Origin: Gammaproteobacteria bacterium | GTDB taxonomy: Bacteria; Pseudomonadota; Gammaproteobacteria; Burkholderiales; Gallionellaceae | Reading direction: 5' to 3' | DNA length: 64,000 bases | Assembly (NCBI GenBank): GCA_018813765.1 | Contig: JAHJBC010000006.1 | Location: 310,001 to 374,000 of the forward strand | Made by a program: the position numbers and the translations under genes | The notes under the pieces: model-generated | Seen by the model: the letters and a program-made list of their open reading frames with translations, nothing else | The model's database searches: none | What the model was told of the DNA's origin: nothing | In this document: piece by piece, positions 1 through 7,244 of the stretch | How the letters are laid out: every line of letters starts with the position of its first letter | Position numbering within the stretch: the stretch's first letter is position 1

Positions 1-564
1 TTCGCCGCGCCCATCGACCGGCTTCTGCCAGCCGTTGAAATCGGAACGATGCGGCAGCGCGCGCGCCGCCTGCTCGGCAGTACGCATGACCCCGGCAACC
101 CCGGCGGAGATCGGCATGTCCGCGCCATTGGCGACCTTCAGTACGGCGGCATCCCAGACGCTCAGCACCGCCTTGTCGTTCTTGAGTGTGCCGTCGCCGA
201 TCAGCAGGCCGATCAGGTAACCCTCGTCTTCATTGTGTGCGCCGCTCCAGGCTTGCATGGCGCGATGATCGTGCAGCACGATCCGGTCGTCGGCACGCAA
301 CTCGCCCGCGTTGACCCATTCCGTTTCGCGTATGTAGCGCGTCATGCGCGAAACGCGCAGCACCGGATGGTCGGCGGTCAGACGCAAGGTATGTCCTTCG
401 GCAGTCTTCAGGCGCAGCACCGGCTTGGTGCCGGTAAAGAAGAAGCCTTGCGACTCGGTCGGGTAGGACTTGCCGTCGACGATCGCGGCGAACGGCTTAC
501 CGATCAATTCGCGCACCTGACGCGCGCCTAGCCCGGTCATCACCCAGGTGTCGGCGGTAACGCA
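1..564 (-). mobile_element. Intein (N-terminal splicing domain and start of a LAGLIDADG homing endonuclease) inside nrdJ
   Basis: The intein begins at Cys1 (codon 562-564), directly after EATNP of the reductase active site. Block A reads [17 protein letters not shown]. Block B carries the TADHPVL (TxxH) motif at about 389-409. [14 protein letters not shown] (about 180-221) matches block C of a LAGLIDADG (DOD) endonuclease. The second endonuclease motif, blocks F and G and the C-extein lie beyond the left edge. Inteins at the conserved NP|C site of ribonucleotide reductases are an established insertion class. The frame is intact as far as it can be seen, so splicing and probably homing activity are retained. 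That is an inference. Confidence 0.88.
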
Positions 565-1602
565 GGGGTTGGTCGCCTCGATGACCTCGCAATACGACAG
601 GTTGTTGTCGCGGTTCATCAGGTCGATGAATAGCACGCCCGGTTCGGCATGGTCGTAGGTGCTGGCGATGATCTGCTTCCACAGGTCGGTGGCGCGCACC
701 TTGCGGTACACCCACTTGCCGTCGGCGCGCTGCGTTGCCCCCGCGGCCTTGATCGCATCGGAGGGCGCGGCGCTGTGCACCAGTTCGAATTCGCCGTCCG
801 CTTCCACGGCCTGCATCAGCGCATCGGTCACGCCGACCGAGATGTTGAAGTTGCGCAGGTCGCCCTGGTCCTTGGCACTGATGAATTTCTCGATGTCGGG
901 GTGGTCGCAGCGCAGCACGCCCATCTGCGCGCCGCGGCGCGCACCGGCCGATTCCACCGTCTCGCAGGAGCGGTCGAACACGCGCATGTAGGAGATGGGG
1001 CCGCTGGCGCGCGAGTTGGTGCCTTTGACGTGGGCGCCCTCGGGGCGGATGCTGGAAAAGTCGTAACCCACGCCGCCGCCGCGGCGCATGGTCTCGGCCG
1101 CCTGCTGCAGCGCGTCGTAGATGCCGGGCTTGCCGTCGCTGAGGCCGGAGATGGCATCGCCCACCGGCTGCACGAAGCAGTTGATGAGTGTGGCCTGAAT
1201 CTTCAATCCGGCGGCGGAGTTGATGCGGCCCGCGGGCACGAAGCCGTTCTCCTGCGCGTCGAAGAAGGCCTGCTCCCATTTGGCGCGGTCTTCCGGTTTC
1301 TCGGCCTGCGCCAGTCCGCGCGCGACGCGGCGGCGCACGTCCTGTACGCTCTTCTCGTCGGCTTCGGCGTATTTTTCCAGCAGCACTTCGGTGCTGATCT
1401 CTTGTGTGGTCACTGCGCTTTCATTGCTCATGTTCTGTACCAGTTCGCTCAGTAACTGCTCTCCGCTGTTCTGACTTTTATCGGGGTGTTTTGACTGACT
1501 CTTTCGGTGGGGTACCGGGTGTCGACCGGAGGGATTCTTCTGCGTGGCGGTGGATTCGGAATCGCTTTGGGCGGATGAAGATATGCTCTCGGAATCGAAC
1601 AC
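1..1602 (-). CDS. nrdJ: Adenosylcobalamin-dependent (class II) ribonucleotide reductase, intein-containing, 3' part outside window
   Basis: Reduces ribonucleotides to deoxyribonucleotides using B12, independently of oxygen. The reading frame is open from 1602 to the left edge, so the C-terminal part is missing. The N-terminal half shows class II motifs: the [11 protein letters not shown] redox-cysteine region, [40 protein letters not shown], and the active-site stretch EATNPC. After that NP the host sequence breaks off into an intein whose Cys1 codon is at 562-564; the uninterrupted family continues CGEQPLP. I chose the GTG at 1602 because AAGGGGGT lies seven bases upstream and the NrdR boxes lie about 50 bases upstream. 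An ATG at 1431 has only a weak ribosome site and would leave a leader of about 200 bases. The extra 57 residues are Ser/Gln/Lys-rich and look disordered. The family and intein calls are secure; the start is less so. Confidence 0.9.
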   Translation of the reverse strand, partial: MFDSESISSSAQSDSESTATQKNPSGRHPVPHRKSQSKHPDKSQNSGEQLLSELVQNMSNESAVTTQEISTEVLLEKYAEADEKSVQDVRRRVARGLAQAEKPEDRAKWEQAFFDAQENGFVPAGRINSAAGLKIQATLINCFVQPVGDAISGLSDGKPGIYDALQQAAETMRRGGGVGYDFSSIRPEGAHVKGTNSRASGPISYMRVFDRSCETVESAGARRGAQMGVLRCDHPDIEKFISAKDQGDLRNFNISVGVTDALMQAVEADGEFELVHSAAPSDAIKAAGATQRADGKWVYRKVRATDLWKQIIASTYDHAEPGVLFIDLMNRDNNLSYCEVIEATNPCVTADTWVMTGLGARQVRELIGKPFAAIVDGKSYPTESQGFFFTGTKPVLRLKTAEGHTLRLTADHPVLRVSRMTRYIRETEWVNAGELRADDRIVLHDHRAMQAWSGAHNEDEGYLIGLLIGDGTLKNDKAVLSVWDAAVLKVANGADMPISAGVAGVMRTAEQAARALPHRSDFNGWQKPVDGRGE

Positions 1603-1652
1603 GATGCTACCCCCTTGATTGCATGGAATACTTGTGCCGGAAAACGAAAAAC

Positions 1653-1697
1653 CACTATATCTAGTGGTCTATCGTCTGGATTCGACTAATTGTAGGG
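1653..1697 (-). promoter_or_regulatory. Pair of NrdR boxes upstream of nrdJ
   Basis: CACTATATCTAGTG at 1653-1666 is a near-palindrome matching the NrdR-box consensus. A degenerate second copy, GACTAATTGTAGGG at 1684-1697, agrees with the reverse of the first at about 9 of 14 positions. The two centres (1659.5 and 1690.5) are exactly 31 bp apart, or three helical turns, which is the usual spacing for NrdR tandem sites. The sites lie about 50 bases upstream of the GTG start and so would overlap the promoter. NrdR would repress nrdJ when dATP is plentiful. Confidence 0.75.
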
Positions 1698-1770
1698 GGG
1701 TGAAAAGTTTTTTCAAGCGATAAATTTTATTGTGAACATTGACGGCCGGGGGGTGAAGCGTTAAGACGAA

Positions 1771-1869
1771 TCTGATTAAGTCCTCATTCGTCATTCCGGC
1801 GAAGGCCGGAATCCAGTGCTTTCAATGAACTGGACACCGGCCTTCGCCGGTGTGACGGACTTAATCAGA
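1771..1869. repeat. Palindromic repeat, family A, with perfect 13-bp terminal inverted repeats
   Basis: The outer arms TCTGATTAAGTCC (1771-1783) and GGACTTAATCAGA (1857-1869) are exact reverse complements. Inside lie two copies of a CGGCGAAGGCCGG-type palindrome in opposite orientation, so the whole 99 bp can fold into one long hairpin. The core (GTCATTCCGGC...GCCGGAATCCAG) recurs at 6401, 40294 and 54348, and as a variant at 27499. It lies between two genes transcribed leftward. No transposase is present, so it would depend on another element to move. Confidence 0.85.
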
Positions 1870-1902
1870 CCTTCCCTTAGGAAATCTTGCGGCTCGAATC
1901 GA

Positions 1903-2451
1903 TCACTGACCCGCGCAGCTCAGTTTCAGCCTGTCGTCCTTGCCGCTGAGAACGGGCAGGGTGGCAGAAAGGACCGCGCTGCCGTCTCCGCATCTCCATT
2001 CGGCGGAGAAATCCTTGCTGCAGTTTGGAGCCGGATCCTCCAGCCCTGTCGGGTCGACCAGGAAATCGCAACTGCTCGCGCCGTCGCAGATGTCGGCCAG
2101 TTTTGCTGTTGCGTTGCCGGCCTTGGCGTTGCAGTTGCGCCCCCAGGTTGCCGACACGACCTTGACGAGCGTGACGGGAACGGCGGCAGCGCTTTGCTTG
2201 CCGGTTTGTTCCAGTTGCGCCTTGGCGTTCAACTCGTGCAACTCGGCATACCTGAGTTCCTCATACTGCATGAACACGCCGACGACGAGCAGCAGCGCGC
2301 CGATGATCGCGGCGCTGATGCGGCCGGCCGGGCCGGGTTCGATCTTGCCTTCGATCTTGCCCAGTATGCCGACCAGGATGAAGATGAAGCCGGCGAGCAC
2401 AAGGATGCGCGCGAGCGGCACATCCACCAGTCTGATCAGAACTTCACGCAT
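1903..2451 (-). CDS. Membrane-anchored protein with cysteine-rich, lectin-like C-terminal domain
   Basis: 182 residues of unknown function. Two hydrophobic helices (about residues 12-30 and 45-62) flank a short cytoplasmic or periplasmic loop. They are followed by a polar linker and a C-terminal domain of about 85 residues with the pattern ATWGRNCNAKAGNATAKLA, then CDG, SSCDFLVDP and DPAPNCSKDFSAEWRCG. Paired cysteines in a W-x-x-NC...CDG...C...DPAPNC...WRC layout recall small galactose-binding (SUEL-type) lectin folds, but this is only a pattern resemblance. The domain probably faces the periplasm with two disulfides. It stands alone between the repeat at 1771 and a DUF1015 gene on the same strand. 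Confidence 0.7.
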   Translation of the reverse strand: MREVLIRLVDVPLARILVLAGFIFILVGILGKIEGKIEPGPAGRISAAIIGALLLVVGVFMQYEELRYAELHELNAKAQLEQTGKQSAAAVPVTLVKVVSATWGRNCNAKAGNATAKLADICDGASSCDFLVDPTGLEDPAPNCSKDFSAEWRCGDGSAVLSATLPVLSGKDDRLKLSCAGQ

Positions 2452-2506
2452 GGTTATCCCCAGTCAGGAAATGCAGGCACTCTATCACGCGCCGTGTTGG
2501 ACGCCA

Positions 2507-3748
2507 TCAATCCAGCACGTGTGACACCAGACCGTCCGCCAGCTTGGGTTCAAACCAGGTGGATTTGGGCGGCATCACTTCGTTGGCGTCGGCGACCGCC
2601 ATCAGGTCTTCCATGCGCGTGGCGAACAGGGCGAAGGCCACGGCCATGCCGTCGCTGTTCACGCGTTTCTCCAGTTCGGGCAAGCCGCGGATGCCGCCGA
2701 CGAAATCGATGCGCTTGTCGCGGCGCGGATCGTTGATGCCCAGCACCGGCGCGATCAGGTGATTCTGCAACAGGCTCACATCCAGTCGTGCCACCGGATC
2801 GTTCGCCGGGATCAGGTCGGCGCGGATGTTCAGGCGATACCACTGGCCCGGCAGGTACAGGCCGAACTCGCCCGGCTTGGACGGTTTGACCGCGGTGGCA
2901 CTCGGCTGCACCGAAAAGTTCTCGGCGATGCGCTTCAGGAAACCAGCCGCATCCATGCCGTTCAGGTCGGTCATCACGCGGTTGTAATCCATGATCTTCA
3001 TCTGGTGGTGCGGGAAGATCACGGAGAGGAAATAGTTGTAGCTTTCTTCGCCGCTGTGTTTCGTGTTGGCGGCGCGGCGCGCGGCGGCCACGCGCGAGGC
3101 GGCGGCGGAGCGGTGATGGCCGTCGGCGATGTAGAGCGCCGGCATGGCATCGAATGCGGCAGTCAGTTGGGAAAGCACAGCCGCATCGCGGATCACCCAG
3201 ATGGTGTGGCGTATGCCGTCTTCCGCCGTCACATCGGCGTCGGGTGTACCGCTGGATGCCTTGATCAGGATCGCATCGACTTGCTGCGCAGGCGGATAGG
3301 CCAGCAGCACCGGACCGGTCTGCGCATTAAGCGCATCGATCTGGCGCACGCGGTCGTCTTCCTTGTCCGGACGGGTGAACTCGTGCTTGCGGATGCGGTT
3401 GGTGTCGTAGTCTGCCACCGAGGCCGCCGCGACCAGGCCGGTCTGGCTGTGCTCGCCCATGGTCAGGCGATAGGCGTAATAGCAGGGCGCGTCGTCGCGC
3501 ACCAGCACACCGGCCGCCAGCATCTTGTCCAGGTTCTCTGCCGCCTTGGCATACACCTCGGCCACATAGGGATCGGTGCCCACCGGCAGATCGATCTCCG
3601 GCTTGGAGATATGCAGGAAACTCCAGGGCTTGCCGGCGCAACGTACACGCGCCTCCTCGGTGGAAAGCACGTCATAGGGCGGGGCGGCGACTTCGGCGGC
3701 ACGGGAAGGGGCAGGACGCAAACCGGCGAAGGGGCGGATCAGACTCAA
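2507..3748 (-). CDS. DUF1015 family protein
   Basis: 413 residues, the usual full length of the family. It begins MSLIRPFAGLRP and carries the family's conserved N-terminal APPYDVLS motif, the IRKHEFTRPDKEDDR segment and the IADGHHRSAAA signature, which look like phosphate or nucleotide handling sites. No signal peptide or membrane helix is seen, so it should be cytosolic. The gene is monocistronic or the first of a short leftward unit, and a GAAACTCC-like region precedes the ATG. The family's biochemical role is not something I can read from this sequence, so none is assigned. Confidence 0.85.
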   Translation of the reverse strand: MSLIRPFAGLRPAPSRAAEVAAPPYDVLSTEEARVRCAGKPWSFLHISKPEIDLPVGTDPYVAEVYAKAAENLDKMLAAGVLVRDDAPCYYAYRLTMGEHSQTGLVAAASVADYDTNRIRKHEFTRPDKEDDRVRQIDALNAQTGPVLLAYPPAQQVDAILIKASSGTPDADVTAEDGIRHTIWVIRDAAVLSQLTAAFDAMPALYIADGHHRSAAASRVAAARRAANTKHSGEESYNYFLSVIFPHHQMKIMDYNRVMTDLNGMDAAGFLKRIAENFSVQPSATAVKPSKPGEFGLYLPGQWYRLNIRADLIPANDPVARLDVSLLQNHLIAPVLGINDPRRDKRIDFVGGIRGLPELEKRVNSDGMAVAFALFATRMEDLMAVADANEVMPPKSTWFEPKLADGLVSHVLD

Positions 3749-3872
3749 TTGAAACTCCTTGGATGACAGGGATGAAGAAACCCTGCCATTTTACCGTCCC
3801 GCCACTGCCGGGTTCACAAAAATATTTGAGCAGATCGGCGCCCCGCCGGGGAATGGCGAGGCGCGGGGGACA

Positions 3873-4178
3873 TCAAGCAGCCTTGCGCTGGAAGAAAGTG
3901 TCGCCGGGCGTGGCGGTGCTCACCTCGGTGATCGAGTCGTACGGCAGCCCGACCCGCTCATGCGCGCGGCGCACCGCTTCGGCGTCGGACGCCATGTTCA
4001 GGCAGAAGGCGCGCCCGTCCTCGTAGCTCAGGTGCAGGCGGATCGGCACGACGTTCTCCGCATAGCAGGCCTGTTCATAGAGCGCATAGAACTTCTCGAA
4101 ATCCGCAGTGGATATCTTCTCGGGGAAAGTCTTGTTGTTGCGGTCATGGGTGTCGAGGAAAAATCGCATCGGTTTCAT
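3873..4178 (-). CDS. Small DUF4242-like protein
   Basis: 101 residues starting MKPMRFFLDTHDR, with a Shine-Dalgarno-like GGAG about nine bases upstream of the ATG. It looks like a single compact alpha/beta ferredoxin-like unit. The conserved-looking features are the N-terminal FLDTHDRNN, a central YEQACYAENVVPIRLHLSYEDGR strand-helix stretch and CLNMASDAEAVRRAHERVGLP. This resembles DUF4242 proteins, some of which bind nickel, but metal ligands cannot be identified with confidence here. It is divergent from the cytochrome c peroxidase gene and shares its 183-bp upstream region. Confidence 0.6.
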   Translation of the reverse strand: MKPMRFFLDTHDRNNKTFPEKISTADFEKFYALYEQACYAENVVPIRLHLSYEDGRAFCLNMASDAEAVRRAHERVGLPYDSITEVSTATPGDTFFQRKAA

Positions 4179-4197
4179 GTTGCTCTCCTGTAGGTTT

Positions 4198-4300
4198 GGC
4201 TACGAAGGCGTAGCGGCAAGCAATGTAGCGAGTGCGTGCCTGTCCTTCTGTAGCAAAAGTTACTTGGCCGCAGAATCTTTTCGTGTGTAGCTTTTGCTAC
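4198..4300. promoter_or_regulatory. Repeated GTAGC/GCTAC dyads between DUF4242 gene and cytochrome c peroxidase
   Basis: Three dyads built from the same half-site lie in this divergent spacer: GGCTACGAAGGCGTAGCG at about 4198-4215, GTAGCAAAAGTTAC at 4250-4263, and the perfect GTAGCTTTTGCTAC at 4287-4300. The last two are also mutually inverted as CTGTAGCAAAAG/CTTTTGCTACAG. They could be operator sites for the Crp/Fnr protein encoded two genes on. Alternatively they are a degenerate copy of the GTAGC-rich repeat found at 16631 and 31978. Confidence 0.4.
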
Positions 4301-4361
4301 AGAGGGGCAAGCGGATTATCGGTAGTCTCGCCACGGATCGTTGACTCACAAGGAGAGCGCT

Positions 4362-5705
4362 ATGGGACAGGCCGGGTTGGTGGGATTCATGAACGTCAGC
4401 ATCGTGATGCTGATCATTGGTTTCACCGTGCTGCTGCTGATGGTGAAATTCGAGCTGGGGCCGATGAGCAGACTGTCGGCCGGCAGGAGGTGGCTGATGA
4501 CGCTGGTGCTCGGCTCCGGCATGGTCGCGTTCTCCATCAAACTGGCGCTCATCGCCACCTTCGTGCATTTTCCCGAACAGACGATACGGCAGCAGATCGC
4601 CATGCGGAAATCCCCCGCACTGGTGACATGGGACAGCGGCAAGTTTGCGGCTGCGGAGCAACCCGTGGTGCAAGTGCAGAAGCCCTATGAATGGCGCGCC
4701 CTGCCCGGGGTCGCGCCGGCCCCGGCCTGGAACCCGACCACGCCGGAGAAAGTGGCGCTGGGCGAACGCCTGTTCCACGACACGGCGCTGTCGATCGATC
4801 GCACCGTCTCGTGCAGTTCCTGCCATGACGTGCGCAACGGCGCGGGCGAGGATCACCGGCCTTCCTCGACCGGCGTGGGTGGACAGGTCGGCAACCGCAA
4901 CGCGCCCACCGTGTGGAACGCGGCGTTCCAGGCCGTGCTGTTCTGGGACGGACGCGCAGCTTCGCTCGAGGACCAGGCGATCGGACCGCCGCTCAATCCC
5001 GTCGAGATGGGCATGCCATCGGCGGAAGCCATCGAGCAACGGGTGCGCGCGGATGTCTCTTATCGCGAGCCGTTCGCCAGAGCCTTCGGCGCGGATCGAC
5101 CCATCACCATCCGGCAGATCGCTGCGGCCATCGCCGCCTACGAGCGCACGCTGATCACGCCCGATGCACCGTACGACCGCTTCGTGCGCGGCGATGACAA
5201 GGCGCTGACGACGGCGCAACTGCGCGGGATGGAACTGTTCCAGTCGGTCGGCTGCATCCAGTGCCATTCCGGTCCCAACTTCAGCGGCGCCAGCCTGTTC
5301 GATCCGCCGCCGTCGACGCAGCGCCTGTTCCCGGTGTTCGATTCACCGGAATATATGAAGCGCTACAAGCTCAACAAGGACCCCGGTGCGAACGCGCCCG
5401 GCAGCAAACAGGCCGTCTGGCGCATCCCCTCCTTGCGCAACGTGGCGCTGACCGCGCCCTATTTCCACAACGGCAGTGTTGACAGCCTGCCCGAGGCGGT
5501 GCGTATCATGGCGACCGTGCAACGCGGCAGGCAGGTCGGCAGCGGAACGAACGGCGTCAGGGCCGTGGTCTGGTCGAAGCAGGACAGGACGATCGCCCGC
5601 AACGACACCGCCGTGCTGAGCGACAGGGACGTGGACGACATCGTCGCCTTCCTCAAATCCCTGAGCAGCGACACGCTGGCGGCGCGCAACGGAAACGGAG
5701 GATGA
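4362..5705 (+). CDS. Membrane-anchored di-haem cytochrome c peroxidase
   Basis: 447 residues. The ATG at 4362 follows AAGGAGAG at good spacing; an in-frame TTG at 4341 has none. Two hydrophobic helices (about residues 8-28 and 45-65) anchor a periplasmic di-haem domain. Haem sites are CSSCH at about residue 151 and CIQCH at about residue 305. RNAPTVWNAAFQAVLFWDGR, the mid-domain NPVEMGMP loop and the late PYFHNGSVDSLPEAV motif are typical of the CcpA/MauG superfamily. Family members reduce hydrogen peroxide with electrons from small cytochromes or copper proteins. Most are soluble periplasmic proteins of about 320-340 residues, so the N-terminal double anchor is an addition. The stop overlaps the next ATG. 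Confidence 0.88.
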   Translation: MGQAGLVGFMNVSIVMLIIGFTVLLLMVKFELGPMSRLSAGRRWLMTLVLGSGMVAFSIKLALIATFVHFPEQTIRQQIAMRKSPALVTWDSGKFAAAEQPVVQVQKPYEWRALPGVAPAPAWNPTTPEKVALGERLFHDTALSIDRTVSCSSCHDVRNGAGEDHRPSSTGVGGQVGNRNAPTVWNAAFQAVLFWDGRAASLEDQAIGPPLNPVEMGMPSAEAIEQRVRADVSYREPFARAFGADRPITIRQIAAAIAAYERTLITPDAPYDRFVRGDDKALTTAQLRGMELFQSVGCIQCHSGPNFSGASLFDPPPSTQRLFPVFDSPEYMKRYKLNKDPGANAPGSKQAVWRIPSLRNVALTAPYFHNGSVDSLPEAVRIMATVQRGRQVGSGTNGVRAVVWSKQDRTIARNDTAVLSDRDVDDIVAFLKSLSSDTLAARNGNGG

Positions 5706-6382
5706 CGATGGGTGAACCGGTAGCGACGAGGGAACTGGAGAAGCTCGATGTCTTCCGCGATCTTTCCGCGACCGGGCGGAACATGCTCGAATGCGGCATG
5801 CAGCTGCATCACTTCGACGAACTCAAGACCATCATCAACAAGGGCAACAGCGTCTCCGGCGCCTATGTCGTGGTGCGCGGCCGCTTGCGCGTCTATTCCA
5901 TCTCGCCCTCCGGCAACGAGGCCACGCTGTACTTCCTCAATCCCGGTGACATCTGCATCCTGGCGCTGAATTGCATCTTCAACAACATGGACTACCCGGC
6001 CTGGGTGCAGAGCGAGCCCGACACCAGCGTCGGCGTGATCCCATCGCTCACCTACCGCACACTGTTCCAGACCGAACCCTCGATCCAGAACCTCACCGTA
6101 CACGCGCTTTCGGTGCTGGTGTTCCGGCTGATGGAAGAGCTGGAAGAGATACACGCCCTCAACCTGAACGCGCGGCTGGCCAAGTTCATCCTGATGCGCA
6201 GCGAAGGCGGGAAGGAGTTGCGCATGACGCAGAGCGAACTGGCCTCGCATCTGGGCAGCACGCGCGAGGTAGTCGCCAAGCTGCTGCGCAGGATGGTCGC
6301 CGATAAGGTCATCCGCACCCTGCGCGGCGTGATCGTGGTGGAACACCCGGAAGCGCTGGCCAAGCAAGCGATGCCCCAGTGA
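5702..6382 (+). CDS. Crp/Fnr family transcriptional regulator
   Basis: 226 residues, starting within the ATGA overlap with the peroxidase stop and preceded by GGAGG. Residues about 25-130 form the cyclic-nucleotide-type beta-roll (GAYVVVRGRLRVYSIS, FLNPGDICIL). A long dimerisation helix (about 135-165, LMEELEEIHALNLNARLAKFI) and a winged helix-turn-helix (about 178-205, MTQSELASHLGSTREVVAKL) follow. There is no N-terminal FNR-type four-cysteine cluster. Cysteines lie at positions about 26, 82 and 88, within and next to the beta-roll, so a redox or haem-linked sensor is possible but unproven. Co-translation with the peroxidase suggests it controls that gene in response to oxidant or oxygen. 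Confidence 0.85.
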   Translation: MTMGEPVATRELEKLDVFRDLSATGRNMLECGMQLHHFDELKTIINKGNSVSGAYVVVRGRLRVYSISPSGNEATLYFLNPGDICILALNCIFNNMDYPAWVQSEPDTSVGVIPSLTYRTLFQTEPSIQNLTVHALSVLVFRLMEELEEIHALNLNARLAKFILMRSEGGKELRMTQSELASHLGSTREVVAKLLRRMVADKVIRTLRGVIVVEHPEALAKQAMPQ

Positions 6383-6400
6383 GACGTAGAATCCTCGTTC

Positions 6401-6467
6401 GTCATTCCGGCGCAGGCCGGAATCCAGTGTCATTCATCAAATGGGCACCGGCCTGCGCCGGTGCGAC
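6401..6467. repeat. Palindromic repeat, family A
   Basis: A GTCATTCCGGCGCAGGCCGG arm followed by AATCCAG, a short AT-richer loop and an inverted GCACCGGCCTGCGCCGGTGC arm. It is the same family as the copy at 1771, with the GAAGG core replaced by GCAGG. It lies between the convergent crp/fnr-type gene and the SemiSWEET gene, where it may double as a transcription barrier. Confidence 0.8.
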
Positions 6468-6486
6468 GATTTTATTCAGCGCCTCT

Positions 6487-6741
6487 TTAGCCGAAGCGCA
6501 GCTTCATCGCCAGCACCGTCCCCGCCAGCAACAGCGTGATAGCGTTGGCGACGACGACAGGCCAGGCGCCTAGCAGGATGCCGTAAGCCAGCCACAGCGC
6601 GACGCCGAGCGTGAACATGGCGTACATGCCGAGCGAGATGTCGGCGGTGTGCCGCGTGTGCCATACCTTGAGCGCCTGCGGGATGAAGGCGGTGGTGGTC
6701 AGGGTCGCAGCAGCGCTGCCTATCCAGTCGACAGAGTCCAT
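6487..6741 (-). CDS. SemiSWEET-type sugar transporter
   Basis: 84 residues in three predicted transmembrane helices, the exact size of a bacterial SemiSWEET half-transporter that works as a dimer. The family signature is visible: TTTAFIPQALKVWHTR (PQ loop, helix 1 to 2), then a TADISLGMYAMFTLGVALWLAYG helix and a final VVVANAITLLLAG helix with the conserved Asn. It should move small sugars down their gradient across the inner membrane. It lies 19 bases downstream of the HxlR regulator on the same strand and may be co-transcribed with it. Confidence 0.85.
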   Translation of the reverse strand: MDSVDWIGSAAATLTTTAFIPQALKVWHTRHTADISLGMYAMFTLGVALWLAYGILLGAWPVVVANAITLLLAGTVLAMKLRFG

Positions 6742-6760
6742 GAACGATATTTCCTTGTAA

Positions 6761-7150
6761 TCAGGTTGAGCGCTTCTGCTGCGCGAGCATGATCTTCGGC
6801 AGGTTGACCTCGATCCAGTCGGTCAGCGCTTCCACTTCCTTGCCGATGCCTTCGCCCAGCGGCGTCAGGTTGTATTCCACATGCGGCGGCACCACCGGGT
6901 GCGACACGCGGTCGATGAAGCCGTCTTGCTCCAGCTGCTGCAGCGTCTGCGCCAGCATCTTCTCGCTCACTCCGCCGATCTTGCGCCGCAGTTCGCTGAA
7001 GCGGTGTGTGCCCTCCATTAGCGCCACCAGTACCAGCACGCCCCAGCGGCTGGTGACGTGATTGAGTATCGCGCGCGAGGGGCAGGCTGCGGCGAAGACT
7101 TCGCCGCGCCGTATCCTGCCCGAGAGTTTTCCGGTATCCGTGTTTGCCAT
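6761..7150 (-). CDS. HxlR/MarR-like transcriptional regulator
   Basis: 129 residues with the HxlR layout. A single cysteine follows the start (AAACPSRAILNHVTSRWG), as in redox-sensing members such as YodB and QorR. The winged helix (TSRWGVLVLVALMEG, RFSELRRKIGGVSEKMLAQTL) and the Y-x-LTPLGE wing (VEYNLTPLGEGI) follow. It is divergent from an NmrA-type quinone oxidoreductase, with a perfect dyad in the spacer. By analogy with QorR/YtfH systems it probably represses that gene and itself until quinone or diamide stress oxidises the cysteine. Confidence 0.85.
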   Translation of the reverse strand: MANTDTGKLSGRIRRGEVFAAACPSRAILNHVTSRWGVLVLVALMEGTHRFSELRRKIGGVSEKMLAQTLQQLEQDGFIDRVSHPVVPPHVEYNLTPLGEGIGKEVEALTDWIEVNLPKIMLAQQKRST

Positions 7151-7171
7151 GATGCTTACCTTTTGGTGCGT

Positions 7172-7188
7172 ACTTACAATTTGTAAGT
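7172..7188. promoter_or_regulatory. HxlR operator: perfect 17-bp dyad
   Basis: ACTTACAATTTGTAAGT is a perfect inverted repeat about a single central base. It lies between the divergent hxlR-type gene (start 7150) and the NmrA-type gene (start 7245). Its form is typical of operators bound by HxlR dimers, and its place 22 bp from one start and 57 bp from the other suits repression of both. Confidence 0.75.
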
Positions 7189-7244
7189 GCCGGAGCTATT
7201 CTCCGCTCATCCATCCCATCAATCAATCACTGAAAGGAAATATC

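Noticed and set aside
497-1455. Long reading frames on both strands at the left edge that differ from the nrdJ frame
   Set aside because: They overlap the continuous NrdJ frame, show Arg/Ala/His-rich shadow composition and contain no family motif.
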